From Mauremys mutica (lineage: Eukaryota; Chordata; Testudines; Geoemydidae), in assembly GCF_020497125.1 (NCBI RefSeq), contig NC_059074.1, positions 191,327,415 through 191,391,414 on the forward strand: a stretch of DNA of 64,000 nt, read 5' to 3'. Every line of letters begins with the position of its first letter. Within the stretch, counting starts at the first letter, position 1. Shown here piece by piece: positions 34,509 through 47,124 of this stretch. The notes below the pieces were generated by a model that saw only the letters and a list, made by a program, of their open reading frames with translations, did not search any database and was not told the DNA's origin. Position numbers and translations under genes: made by a program.

Positions 34509-35384
34509 AATTAGGTCTTACCTCGTTGCAAGTCAATGGGAATTGGCACATTCAACCCATTTGTGCTTTTGAAAATCTTCCTCTATGGGATTTGTGCACC
34601 TAAGTCACTTTTCCATATCCCACTCACAAGGTGGTTCTTCTCTAGTTGTTGTTCTTTTAAACCTACTCATTTCAAGGGGTGAAAGGGATGAGTAATTTTA
34701 TTTTTTTTTGACAGTTTGAAGAAAATCTAGCCTGTAAGCTTTGAATGATGCAAGCATGAGGCAAATTGATGGTTTGATTTTTTTTTTTCAAATTAAAAAT
34801 GCTTTGCTGGGAAGTTTCATTTGCTGTCAGATGTTCAAAGTGCATCCAGTGTAGCATGTCCCTAATATAGTCCTTATGGAAAATTCATGTTTTGCCTTGG
34901 TGGGAAAACAATAATAACTAGGATTGGCAGAACTTTTTTTTTAATAATTTCAACAGGTAATCCTGATTATTTTTAAGCACTTTTTTCTGATTTGTTATCA
35001 ATTTAAATTTTCAGTTGCAGGAAATTATGAGGGGGCCAGACAATAATTTAATGACAACAGAGGTTGAAACTCAAAGTTAAAGCTTTCTAATTGTTAAAAC
35101 ACACATTGTCCTCAGCATATGTCAAGATATACAAAGTTAAATAGCCTTAAATCAAACTCTAAGTTCTCAAGCAGCATTTTTCTTTCTTTGCCTATCTGAA
35201 AATTTTGATTATTATTGATGGAACTATTTTTTCATTGGTGTGTGTGTGTGTGTGTGGTGAAACTGGTGTTTACCAATTCTTATGGATAAAAATCGAATCC
35301 TTCCAAGCCTAGAAATAAGAAAGCTATGGACACTTCAGAATGGTGTGAAATCTACGTGCCATTTGTGAGGGCAGCAGCATGTCA

Positions 35385-35605
35385 GAGTAGGTGATTGGGG
35401 AAGCTGGGTTCTATTCCTGGCTCTGGCACTGGCTGACTGTGGCTGTGATCTTGACCAAGTCACATGACTTCTTTGTGGCTTGTAATTTCCAGACCTGTAA
35501 AATTGCCTACTTTTACAAAGGTATCTGGAGGCTTCTCACATGATTGTTTGTAAAGCACTTCGAGATCCAGAGATGAAAGGCACTTTAGAAGGCACTTCTT
35601 TACTG
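35385..35605 (+). mobile_element. MIR-like core SINE
   Basis: Contains CTGGGTTCTATTCCTGGCTC, GACCAAGTCACATGACTTC and the tail word TTGTAAAGCACTTCGAGATC in MIR order. Confidence 0.7.
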
Positions 35606-35995
35606 ATTTCAGCATGCTTCAAAGTAGAGTGTTCCAAATACATGTGGGTATGGAGACCTGTATTTGATTGTAAGATCCTTGTTAGCTGCTAATGATTTCA
35701 ATCAGGAGAGGAGAGAGGCACCAACGAGCAACTTTTTCTCTCTGGGTGATTCAACAGAGAACAAGAAAGGTTGGTCATAATGACTGTGGGCCTGATCCTG
35801 CTTGAAATCAGAGGCAAAATGGGAGAGCAGATTCTGTCCCCAGCTTTACCTGTACAAGCTCAGAACTAAAGCTAAGTGCATGGATTTTTTGGTTAAGTGC
35901 TTTTGAGACTTAAGTTATTTAGGAGCATAAATCCACTTTTTCCCCTATCCAATGTGACTTAGGCTTCTAAATCACTTAGGAGCCTTTGACATTAT

Positions 35996-36596
35996 TGCCG
36001 GCTCAAAGAGCCCGAGGCGGAGCAACAGCAGGGTTAGTTGCCCGGTGTGCGTCGCACTAATTATCACACCAGGGTGGAGAAGCAAAACCAGGTTTATTTG
36101 AGCCCAAATAGGTGCCAGGGAGAAAAGCATTCTCAAATCCTGCACACCGATACAAGCGGTTTTCCTCTCTTTATACATAACTTCAGCTAAGCATTCCCAT
36201 TACCCCCACACTCCTCCTCTCCCCCCACCTTTCATTCCCATGCAGCAAATACACTTTGCAATAGCAATCACATGAAGCAGTTAAGTCATACTTGGCAAAA
36301 AACCACCTTAGCTCGTTAGCAACTTTTCTGTGATCAGTTATCTGTACTTTCCCACCGTGGGGGCTACGTTCTCATGCATATAACTTTAATTACAGCACCT
36401 GCTTTCTGCCTATCTTATTTAATATTGGCTACATCTAGTATCAAGCAACCTTGCCACTGCCAGTAATTAGCACATAACACAAAAGGTTACAAAAGTTTAG
36501 TAAGGCTAACAAAAGCACTTTACATAAAGGTACTTTGGGTCACATAGGCCCAAAGTCACAACTTTGGTTTACTCAGGCCTAGTGGCACCAACAACA
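35996..36596 (-). mobile_element. Solo LTR, about 600 bp
   Basis: On the minus strand it begins near TGTTGTTGGTGCCAC and ends at GAGCCGGCA. It has a TATA-like TATGTATAAAGAG near 36170, and a polyadenylation signal CAAATAAACC about 80 bases downstream, in the R-U5 order of retroviral LTRs. I could not settle the exact ends or the target duplication. No internal viral genes are present. Confidence 0.6.
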
Positions 36597-36749
36597 TGTT
36601 TTCCCGGTTGTCCGTAATGGGGTTGCACAGGTATAAGTAAGGACAACTGGCACGTTGTATAGTTTACCATACCACGTTATTGGGTATAGGTAAAATGAAG
36701 TTTTAGAACATCAAACCTTTATGGAAAAATCCTATAGAACTTAATAGCA

Positions 36750-36853
36750 AATAATCTTTCCATAGGTTTTTGAACCATCCCATATAGTGTATTAAAAAAC
36801 TCCGTCTCTACTGATAAAATTCTATATGATGGTTCAAAAAACCTATAGAAAGA
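36750..36853. repeat. Palindromic repeat, 33-bp arms
   Basis: CCATAGGTTTTTGAACCATC near 36756 is mirrored by GATGGTTCAAAAAACCTAT near 36827; the arms continue outward with TCTTT/AAAGA and inward with ATATAG/CTATAT. Loop about 30 bases. Confidence 0.8.
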
Positions 36854-37194
36854 ATGTAATGAGGAATTATATCCTATGGGCTTTTAGAGTATTTATTACA
36901 GAGTCTGTCATTTCTATAAAACAAGATCACTACAATGCCTGTTAAATTCTATTGTACTTTCCAAGAGAGAAAACAGGAATAGACAGTAGCTATCTGAGAC
37001 CCAGTGGCCCTTTCTGATGCTTTAAAAGCTTGGTCTTCACTGGGGGCAAAGCCTTTTTTTAATGTTTTTAAAAGCAAATCCAATAAAGGTGTGTCAGAGC
37101 AATGTAGAGGTATTTGGAGGAAGGGAAAACCAAAAACTTCAGGCCTACATGCTGTTTAAAGGGGCAGCACTGCCTTCCTATAGAGGCCAATATA

Positions 37195-38880
37195 AAAGCC
37201 TATAAAAACAAATAACACAAGTATGTAGGGACAAAATTAGAAATGCCAAGGCACAAAACAAGATTAAACTAGCTAGAGACATAAATCGTAACAAGAAAGC
37301 ATTCTGCAAATACATTAAAAGCAAGAAGATGACCAAGGACAGGGTAGGCCCATTATTCAATAGGGGGTGGAGGGGACGAACAATAACAAAGTGTGGAAAT
37401 GGCAGAAGTGCTAAATGACTTTTTTTGTTTCAGTTTTCACCAAAAAGTTTAGTAGCGACTGGACATCTAATGTAATGAATGCCGGAGAAAATGAGGTAGG
37501 ATCAGAGACTAAAATAGGGAAAGAACAAGTTAAAAATTACTTAGACAAGTTAGATGTTTTCAAGTCACCAGGGGCTGATGAAATACATCCTAATACCCAA
37601 GGAGCTGACTGAGGACGAATATGAGCCATTAGCAATTATCTTTGAAAAGTCAGGGAAGATGGGAGAGATTCCAGAGGACTGGAAAAGGGCAAATATTCTG
37701 CCCATCTATAAAAAGGGGAATAAGGACAACCTGGGGAATTACAGACCAGTCAGCTTAACTTCAGTTCCCAGAAATATAATGGAGTAAATAAGTAATCAAT
37801 GTGCAGACACCTAGAAGATAATAAGGTGATAAGTAACAGTCTGCATGGATTTGTCAAAAACAAATTGTGTGAAACTACCCTAATAACTTTCTTTGACAGG
37901 GTAACAAGCCTTGTGGATATGGGGGAAGGGGTAGATGTGATATATCTTGACTTTAGTAAGGCTTTTGATACTGTCTCACATAACCTCATAAATTAGGGAA
38001 ATATAACCTAGATGGAGCTACTGAAAGGTGGGTGCATAACAGATTGGGAAAACTTCCCAGAGAGTAGTTATCAGTCTTTCAGTCAAGCTGGAAGAGCATA
38101 TCAAGTGGGGTCCCACAGGGATCCGTTCTGGGTCCATTTCTGTTCAATATCTTCATCAATGATTTAGATAATGGCATAGACAGTACACTTATAAAGTTTG
38201 CAGATGATACCAAGATGGAAGGGATTGCAAGTGCTTTGGAGGATAGGATTATAATTCAAAATAATCTGTAGAAATGGTCTGAAGTAAACAGGATAAAATT
38301 CAATAAGGAGAAATGCAAAGTACTCCACTTAGGAAGGAACAATCAGTTGCACACATGCAAAATGGGAAATGACTGCCTAGGAAGGAGTACTGCGGAAAGG
38401 GATCTGGGGGTCATAGTGGATCACAAGCTAAATATGAGTCAACAGTGTAACACTGTTGCAAATAAATAAATAAATCTGGGATGTATTAGCAGGAGTGTTG
38501 TAAGCAAGACAGGAGAAGTACTTCTTTCGCTCTATTACATGCTGATTAGACCTCAGCTGGATTATTGTGTCCAGTTCTGGGCACCACATTTCAGGGAAGA
38601 TGTGGACAAATTGGAGAAAGTGCAGCGAAGAGCAACAAAATGATTAAAGATCTAGAAAGGGAAGATTTTTAAAAAATTGGGTTTAGTCTGGAGAAGAGAA
38701 GATCGAGGGGGGACATGATAATTGTTTTCAAGTACATAAAAGGTTGTTACAAGGAAGACGGTTTAAAAGCAGATTAAGCAAACACCTGTCAGGGATGGTC
38801 TAGATAATACTTATTCCTGCTCTGAGTGCCAGGGACCGGACCAGAAGACCTCTCGAGGTCCCTTCTAGTCCTATAATTTT
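37195..38880 (+). mobile_element. CR1 LINE copy, 1.7 kb, degraded
   Basis: Plus-strand frames in pieces follow ORF2 order: [50 protein letters not shown], then the FADDTK-like region near 38200 and GLQHMT-region homologs. The copy ends at CCTTCTAGTCCTATAATTTT near 38880. Multiple stops and frameshifts prevent function. Confidence 0.85.
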
Positions 38881-41800
38881 CCTTACTCAGGCATAACTCC
38901 CACAGAAGCCAATAGGAATTCTTAGCTTACACATTTCTCTCCTGTGATTTTAATGTATTGGTTTAGCAAAGTATGTAGTGACCCTGTGAGATCATATGAA
39001 CAAAATGACATTGTCATTAATTATGAGTCTAATTGGCTTCTTGCTTTTTATCTGTAAAATACTAATATTTATACACACTGATAAGAGAGCAGCTGTCTAC
39101 ATTACTTATTCTTTGCGAGTTGCTGGGATGGGGTGCATACATCTGTTCACTGTGGAATACACAGTAAACAGGCATGCATTCAATTTTCACGAAAATCATA
39201 AGCCAGGCTAGGGAATACTATTTAAAAATGGCCCAACAAATTGTGAACCCATTCTTTGTTTGAAACAGCCCGGTCATGGTGACAATTTTTAGTCTTTCTC
39301 AGACATCATGTCCACTTCCTGCTCCTTCATGTACATGTGTGTTTTCACAGCCCAACTGCAAATGTAAAATGAAAGCAGTTTGTAATTGATTAGAGTTGGT
39401 ATGCTTTGCAATTTCTTGTTAATCTCTCTTATTGTGTGCTTGATAAAAATGACAGTCAGGGTATAAATCCTAGTTTAAATCAATACCTGCAAGTGCTAAT
39501 CCTGGAAGATGAAAATGTCAAATACCTCTTGCTGTGCACCATCGAAAATTGAATCCTGACTAAATTGTTTGCCTTTACTTCTTCCTTCAGTGCTTTTCTT
39601 TTACCTTTTTTGATATTCATTCCTCTTGCATAACTGCTGCCTTCAGTTAAGAGAGTAGGTTAATGGTTTGGAGAATCACAGAGAAGAACAATGGAGAGCA
39701 GTGCCATCTCTTCCCTCCCTAAGCAGTGTCTGACAATCCTTGTTTCGCACTCAGAACCCAGGTCTCAATTAACCCCTGAGCCCTAAAGTTTAATCAAAAT
39801 TCTTATTTATTCATTGTTTCTTCTGAAAAATGCATTTCAAAGCTCGGCAGCATTGGTTGGCTTTGCAATGTGCCAGGCATGTGTTTGTACAGTAAATTGG
39901 GAGACCTAAACTGGGATTGCAGGGGCCATTTCCAATGTTAATTTTTGCCCTGGCTTTGGAGCCATAAGAAGCTATGGAACATGAATATCCTACTCCAGCA
40001 TTATGGGAAGGGGTCTGATTGCACTATCTGATGCCCATCAGTGCCTTTTGGGTTAATTAACTGAGTAGCGCTTAAATTTTTTGAAAGTGTATAGTGGTCT
40101 TGCTTCACGTGGGTTGCTGCTGTTCTGTTACCAGAGGGGAAAAGATAAAAAGAAAACTGTAAGATCAAAAGGTCACTTAGCAATGAGAGAGGAATCAGGC
40201 AAAGCAATTTCAGGGTAAAGAGACTTTACCTGCCTAATTTATATCAATTTAATTTCTACAGGAGTGTGTTTCTCATCTTTAAATAATATTGGTTCGGACA
40301 ATTATTTAGTTTAAGTATATGGCAAAATTCTGCCTTTACTTATGCCAAGTATAGCTGACTAAAATCAGTGGAAGCTGCTGTATGCTAAGCACTTATGAAA
40401 ACCAGGCCACTTATTTAGGCACATAGATGTGGACTTCAGATCTGGACTCTAGGCATCCGAAAAATCTTGGCCTAATTATTTTTCCTGAATCAAATTAATA
40501 AATGGATGAGTATTAAAAACCAAAACTCCTTTTGTAAGTAACTTGGCATTTTACAGATATACACATTCTGCTTTTGAACGTTTAAATTCTGTTGCTAAAA
40601 ACATAGGGCCAAAGCATGAACTGCTTGATATTTACTCAGTCTGTACATCAATGAAATGGACACGAACGTCAATGCCAGCCATGCTAAAGTAAGTTTTGAG
40701 GGTTAGAATGTGCCCTTAACGTCTCCCTGTGCACCTAACCCTCTCTTTGCAGAAGGTGAGGGTCAGTCATGTTCATGGCGCTGCCCTTCAGGGGCTCTTT
40801 GCAGAACTCAGAGGGTGCATGTGTATGAAGTAATAGGGAATTGTGTGCCGGGGTGGGCAGGTCTGGGTTGGGCCAGGGCCTCCACATTGCCTGCTGCATC
40901 TGGTGGAAAGAGTAGAGGCAAGTTAACACAGCTACAGCCTGTTAACTCTGTTGCGGAACACCTCCCACAACGAGGAACCCCCTTAGAAGGGCATCCCAAA
41001 GACGGGCCCCTGCTGCAGAGCTCTAATGAGATCATTGTGCTGAGCAGCAGAGCAGTACAGGGTCCAGATACGGTGCAAAGGTGCAGTGAATTCACATGGA
41101 TGGCTGTGGATGCCCAAGGATCTGTGCTCTTTGTGGGCTAGACTCCTTGTTTCTTAGGAAGGGGTTGTACAGGAGGCAAGCTCTGAGACCCTGACAGAAG
41201 AATTTTCTCCAACTGAATGATCAACAGCATCCTCTACAATCCTCCAAAAAATGCCTCCGCTCCTCCCCTGAATTGGTGATATTTACATTGGGGGTTTCAT
41301 ATTAAAGAATGCATCAGAAATAGAATAAACGTATCCACTGTCTGTCTTCTCCCGCTGGCTCTGCACCCGAGGAGGCTGCTGCACCTCAGTTATTCCACAT
41401 TTCTCTCTCCATTTCTGGCAGCATTTGGACACCAAATTCAAATTAGTGTGGTGAGTTGGGGTATTATCATGGGCTCAGTAGTGACTGGTTGGCTCCTTTA
41501 TGACCAAAACAGGCAGTGCCAGCTTCTGCTGACAGGTACAGTCCCACTGAGGATGTCCTAGGGGTGCCTGAGAGCAGAATCGGGGCCACAATCTCTTTGG
41601 AGAGATCTGTTTGCCAGACTGTGAAAGTGGTTCAACTTTTCTGCTTTACTTATCCCAGTGAAACTTCCATTGCCCTCAGAAGGAGCTGGGAGGCAGAACT
41701 GGCCGCCTGGAATAAAACGCTGATGGAAGCATCCTGAACCTTGGCATTTACCTTTTTCAGCACAGTCTAAACATAATTCAAGTCACTTCTCTATGATTCA

Positions 41801-42939
41801 TGTGGTGAATTTAACAGAAGGTTTTAGCCCTCGTGTGGCTCTAGGAAAGTGCACAAATCTGCAAAAGTCCTAAGACTTGCCTCAAAATACTGAAAGTTGC
41901 TTTATTGAGTTTATTGAGTAGTGCTACCTGTTAGCCTTTACACGTACACAGGGTGGCGTAGGTGGCACTATGGCATAGTATGGCAGCAAGCCCTTTCCCC
42001 TCTGTTGTTTAACAGAGGCTATAGAGAAATATGATTGTGCCACATACTGGGGTTATGGGGCTAGCAATATGAATATTTAGGCTAGACAATATACAGAGCG
42101 CTGGCTTCTTTGCTAGAGTTTAAATTTCTTGTGCAATAGATGTGAAATTCTGGCACCATTAAGATAGTGGGAGCTGTGCTGGATAGTTCTAGGCTCCATC
42201 AAAGTTGGGAATGAGATCGGGGGTGGGGAGGAAAGAGGCTTACACCTGCATTCTCCTATTAGTTTTAAGTAACACCGAGATAAAAGTTGGTGTACTGGAG
42301 TCTTTATCCTCCACTGTTCCAGAGACTCCCGGAAAAGGATCTTTTTTTTCCCTTGTACTTAGTGCTCTGAAACATATTTTTTTCTTACTTTTTTTTTATC
42401 GTCTAGACAGATCAGCACAGAAAATACTGGAAAATGCAACAGACATGCAAAATGGGAAAGGGAAACTGAGTAGCCCCATTAACTTCAGCAGGGTCTGCCT
42501 TGCTGCTACTAGGATTGGACCTGAACACTTTGGGTTCGTCACCTGCCCGTTGTTTTCTAATGACATTGTTTTCTAATAGCTTTGTTCTTTAATGGTTTCT
42601 TTTCTAGTGCTGACTCGCCCTGGAGTTTCTTTATTTTGATGCAGTACTTTCTCCAGCTGTATTCTTGGGGGTTCTTGTATGTGTTTATATTTACTCACAA
42701 CTAGCAAGAGTAGAAACTGGGAGCAATTTCCACTCCCTCAAAACCCTTGGTCAGTACTGTCCCCGCGAAGCGAGGCCGTGATCCTGCAGTGAGCTCTCTT
42801 AGGCAGACCCCTGTGCCCATGCATATTGCAGAGTCTGGGCCTTACTCTGCAGCTACCACTGCAGCTACCAATTAAGCCTCCGTCTCCTGTGCTGGAAAAC
42901 CTCTGTCATTAAAACAAGTCAGATCAGGGCTTCCTCCCC
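38881..42939. other. Gene-free stretch
   Basis: No protein-like frame with conserved motifs. The open frame 40710-41141 has no recognisable domain. A diverged dispersed motif occurs at 40385-40480. The remainder is unassigned. Confidence 0.35.
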
Positions 42940-42941
42940 TA

Positions 42942-43060
42942 GGGTGACCAGATATCCCAATTTTCTAGGGACAGTCCCGATTTTTGGGTCTTTTTCTTAT
43001 ATAGGCTCCTATTACCCCCCTCCCCTGTCCCAATTTTTTACATTTGCTGTCTGGTCATCC
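42942..43060. mobile_element. Tc1/mariner-type MITE, 119 bp
   Basis: Terminal repeats GGGTGACCAGA and, reverse-complemented, GGATGACCAGA are flanked by TA on both sides (42940-42941, 43061-43062), the target of this superfamily. No coding capacity. Confidence 0.8.
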
Positions 43061-43686
43061 TATCCTCACCAGATGGTTTTATTTTCTTCCCAGCTGTCCT
43101 CACTCTCACTGTTAAAATGGAACGGTAAATCTTACTGCACATGATGGTGGTGGTTTCCTGCCCAAGAGCTGGGTGCAGCAGAACACGACTGGTGGTAGTA
43201 GCTTAGAAGGGAAGGGATAATAGACAAGATGGCTAGGGAAGCCCTTCAAATTTGGAAGGATTCTATAATTTTTAAAATATCTGCTGCCAGCTCTGGCATT
43301 TATTCAGCCCACAGAACTTAGTTATTGCCTAGCATGAGCTTGGGTGCTGTAATTTACTTGCTGGCTGTCATGCCATGCTGATAGACTTGTTCAGAAAACT
43401 GTCACACTTTGAGAAAATGCTGCTCTCAACCTCTCCTTTTATCCACCATGTAGTGACAGCAAATATTTTAACAGTACAAAGAGTGGTGTTCAACAAACTG
43501 TTTTGAAATGTACTTCTAAGCACTTCATTCAATGTATGTATTTAGTGAGAAAATTACTACGTATAAATCCCACCTTGTGTTTTTACTACAGAAATAATGG
43601 CTTGTAATTTATTTAGCAAAAAAACTTGGCTCATCAAATGCAGTGTAAAAATGAAGTCCTACTTTTAATCCAAACTTTCAAATGGG

Positions 43687-44264
43687 CAGGGCCGGTGCAA
43701 CCCATTAGGCAACCTAGGCGGTCACCTAGGGCGCTAGCATTTGGGGGGGCGGCATTTGGGTCCTTCGGCGGCGACCGGATCTTCGGCCACTGCAGTCGTC
43801 ATTGGCATTTAGGCGGAGGGACCTGGGGCGCGGGAAGGGCCACCTGCAGCAAGTAAGGGGGGGGCGCAGCACGCAGGGGAACCACTCCCCGTCCCAGCTC
43901 ACCTCTGCTCCGCCTACTCCCCTGAGCACGCCTCCCTGCTCTGCTTCTCTCCCTCCCAGGCTTGCGGCACCAAACAGCTGATTGGTGCTGCAAGCCTGGG
44001 AGGGAGAGAAGCAGAGCGGGGTGGCGTGCTCAGGGGAGTAGGCGGAGCAGAGGTGAGCTGGGACGGGGAGCTGCCACACGGCTCCCCTGGCTGGGGGGAG
44101 CTGCCACGGGGAGAGGGGGGGGGGGTTGCCTCAGGGTGGAGGGGAGGAGCTGCCGCAGGAGGGGAGCTGTCGTGGGGGGGCGCCATAGGGCGGGGGGGGG
44201 GGGGGCAGAGAGCTGCCACAGGGCTCGAGGGGGAGGGTGCAAGGTGGAAGTTGCACCCACCCTG
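43687..44264. mobile_element. hAT-type element, 578 bp, with long hairpin
   Basis: A perfect 8-bp duplication CAAATGGG flanks it (43679-43686 and 44265-44272). Ends CAGGGCCGGTGCAAC and, reverse-complemented, CAGGGTGGGTGCAAC are inverted repeats. The interior is GC-rich with long G runs (for example 44199-44211) and a hairpin of about 88-bp arms. It encodes nothing plausible. It inserted into a MIR-like element. Confidence 0.85.
43885..44070. repeat. Near-perfect 88-bp inverted repeat inside the hAT element
   Basis: Left arm 43885-43972, right arm 43983-44070, loop about 10 bases. I count about three mismatches. Overlapping open frames on both strands come from this symmetry. Confidence 0.9.
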
Positions 44265-44365
44265 CAAATGGGCCAACTGAGGTACAAGAGGCAGATATGA
44301 TTCGCCTAAGGCAAGAGGGTAGCAAGTAGGTGAGCTGGTTTGAAACTCAAATTCCTGGGGTCTCC
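44265..44365 (-). mobile_element. MIR-like fragment interrupted by the hAT element
   Basis: CAACTGAGGTACAAGAGGCA and GGTGAGCTGGTTTGAAACTC resemble the reversed core of MIR. The target duplication shows the hAT element entered it. Confidence 0.45.
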
Positions 44366-44609
44366 ATTCTTTGCTATAACCAGAGGAATAAATACTGGAT
44401 GTCAGATACAAATTCAGTCTTTGGATATGCCTGGTGGTTCCCTTTGGTACTATAATTAGCACAGCATCCTCCTCAGTGTTTTGCTTCAGTTTCTATGATT
44501 CTGCTCTCTACGGTCAATTGGCTATGGTCAGTATCAGATTTGGCCCATGCTACTGAGGTCAAGAAGTTTGCACAGTATATTAATCGGTACAGAAGCTGGC
44601 CTATGCTTT

Positions 44610-44730
44610 TAGACACCAAACCATCCTTCTGCTCCTGGTAATGTGGGAGTTGGGAGACCTATGTCTGCTCCTGCTTATGGAATTGACCTCCGTGTGACCT
44701 TGGGCAAATCACTTACCCTTTAAATATCAT
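44610..44730 (+). mobile_element. MIR-like core SINE
   Basis: GTGGGAGTTGGGAGACCTAT, then CCTCCGTGTGACCTTGGGCA followed by AATCACTTACCC, the MIR core order. Confidence 0.6.
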
Positions 44731-44974
44731 CAAATCTCATGAAAACTGCTACAGAATATGAATGGAGTGGGGTGAGTCAGCCTTTGGATGGTGAAACATC
44801 TTGCTACATACAAACTGGTCAATTTTAATGGCTTTCAGAATGGCTTGCTCTTGCAAACAAGGTCCATTTTCCTGTGCAGCTCTACAAAAGCACTGGGGGC
44901 CAGCAGATTGACTTATGTAGTTAGGAAACTCTTGAAGGAATAATTATCCTTTTTTTACACTTTCACAGACTCTC

Positions 44975-45145
44975 CCATCCAAGAATCCCAAAGAACTCTA
45001 GAACGCTTCAGGAATAAAGCTTTCACAACACCCCTCCTGGCTCCGTTTCACAGGCAAGGACGCTGAGGTCTGGAGATCTTGTGTGGCTTGCCAAAACCAG
45101 GCAGCATGTCCTTGGCAGAGGCCCAGAAGATCTCCTGATTCACAT
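44975..45145 (-). mobile_element. MIR-like core SINE
   Basis: CGTTTCACAGGCAAGGACGC, CTGAGGTCTGGAGATCTTGT and GGCAGAGGCCCAGAAGATC match a reversed MIR. Confidence 0.5.
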
Positions 45146-45984
45146 GCATTAACCTCAAGATAATGCTTCTTTTTGCAGTTGAGTGGACATACTGATTGTT
45201 AGACTGGTCTTCTGTTTTATACCCTCTGGTCAGAGTAATTGTCTTGATTGTATTGTGAATAATTTTAATATGACATACTAATCTCAGTCAGTTTTTTAAA
45301 GACTATTTACAGATTACCTTATTATTCCTTAATAATGATGCACACATATGCAGCCTCTTCTTATATAACAGCACCAAGGTGTTGAAAATGCCTGTGAACC
45401 TCAGTGGTTCTTAATATGGTTTAGTGTCCATAATGTAGAATGATGCTAAAGCATCCACACTGAGCCTTGCTCACCAACAAATTCATTGGGAATGGTGTGT
45501 ATGCCTGATATGGAAGGGTGGGGTTGGAGCAGAGACCCCCCCACCAAGGGAACTGGCACTTCTCAAAGCAGGCGGGGAGAGGTCCATCCACCAACCAGAA
45601 AAAAATCATTCTTCCAAGAACTATGTCCTTGTGAAGGGAACCCATCCCCTGAGTGGGAAGTAGGTGGAATGGGTGAGAAGCACCCAGCAGAGGACTCATG
45701 CTGGGGAAGGAGGAAAAGAGGGAAGAAAGACCATTGCCTAGGAACCCCCAAAATACCCCTAAGCCAATCAAAGAACTTCTCTGTGGCTTAAGTCTTGAAT
45801 AGATACCCAAGTTTTACTGATTTCACTACATCAGTTTAGAAACTGATGTAGTAAAATTAATTATGTCCACCTTAGTTACACCAATTTATCTAAATTAGTT
45901 TCTAAACCAATTTAGTGAAATGGGTAAAATGTTTCTCTGTATCCAAGGTCTTAATTACCCCCTCTGACAAATGGGGCTAAGGAG

Positions 45985-46075
45985 AATGCTTTACACTTTC
46001 ATAGAGCGGCTTCATTCTTGGAGCTCAAGTACTTTACAAAGATGAGTGAGCACTATCAGCCTGATTGTACAGTTG
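45985..46075 (-). mobile_element. MIR-like tail fragment
   Basis: GGAGCTCAAGTACTTTACAA resembles the reversed MIR tail (tttacaaagtgctttgag type). Confidence 0.4.
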
Positions 46076-47124
46076 TAGTTACCTAATTACAGAGATTGGA
46101 AGCAATTTTCATGAGAGGCATTGCAGCCGGGTGAGTGAAACAGGCTCTACTAGCTTAGAGATCAACATTCTGTACTTGGGTTTGCCACAAACTGCCTTGA
46201 TAAGCTTTGGTAAGTCAGTTAAACTCTGTTCCCCACTCACCTTAGCTAGAAAAGGGACCTGTGTACATTCCCCTGCTAGGCCAAGGGGGGCATTTTAATG
46301 GGAGGGGTGGAGGAGAAGGAATTTACCTGTTCTTGGAGTATTCTTTCACTTTTGAACAATATCCTAGGCCAGTTTGGAGACAATGAAAATATTCTCCATT
46401 GCATTGTTTACTATTATTATAGAAAAGCTTTCAATTTAGCTTTGACACTAGAAAGTGCCTGAAATGGCCACAGACTGCTGCTGAAAAGACAGCTTTGCAC
46501 TTTGGGGCAATTGAAAACCAACTCTTTCCAGAGACAAGAGTTGCTGATCATGACACCAGTTATTAAGATTGATGGAGTTGGTTTTAGGTGGTAAGTCTTG
46601 TGAAATTCTCCATTGCTGACCCTTTATTAGAGCATTGATGTTTGAAGCAGAGGGTTGGTCAAATACAAAATGAAAGTGAAGAATCTTCATCCTGTCAATC
46701 AAAACAGAGATGGGTGGATCCCTCAGTGTACAAGAGGCTGCGTCTCAAGGATGGAGTGAATCTGTAAATAGCTGGCATTGGGAGAATTAAAGTGTTTGTG
46801 TGTGTGTGTGTGGAAAGTTAACCCTATATATAAGGTAATGGTCCCAAGTGTGTGTTGTGAAAATGCAGTCTCTCTTTCTTGGATGTCCCTTGAGAAGGCA
46901 GAATGAATAACCATATGCAAGAAAAAGAATATGGCCCTGTTTCTGATGCGTGCTCTTAGGTTAGCAGGCAAGATATAGGCTCTAAGTCACTTTTGGAGAC
47001 TTTACCCTAAGTCCTGTTTTGAAATGTGACTAAGGCAGTGAGGCATCTATGTCCTATTAACTCTCAAAGAAAGTCAATCTCCTAACTCCATTTTCAATAT
47101 GGGGATTAGGGTAAAATCTCCAAG
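46076..47124. other. No recognised gene
   Basis: Includes a TG run at 46794-46812. From 46975 to 47124 the diverged dispersed motif (AAGTCACTTTTGGAGACTTT) occurs and is broken by the CR1 at 47125, continuing at 48061. Confidence 0.35.

Noticed and set aside
40710..41141. Open frame of 143 codons
   Set aside because: No domain, no splice context and no repetitive or conserved motif; a chance frame is the simplest view.
43626..44462. Many overlapping Arg/Pro/Gly-rich open frames
   Set aside because: They result from GC-rich, palindromic hAT DNA with few stop codons; both strands are equally open.
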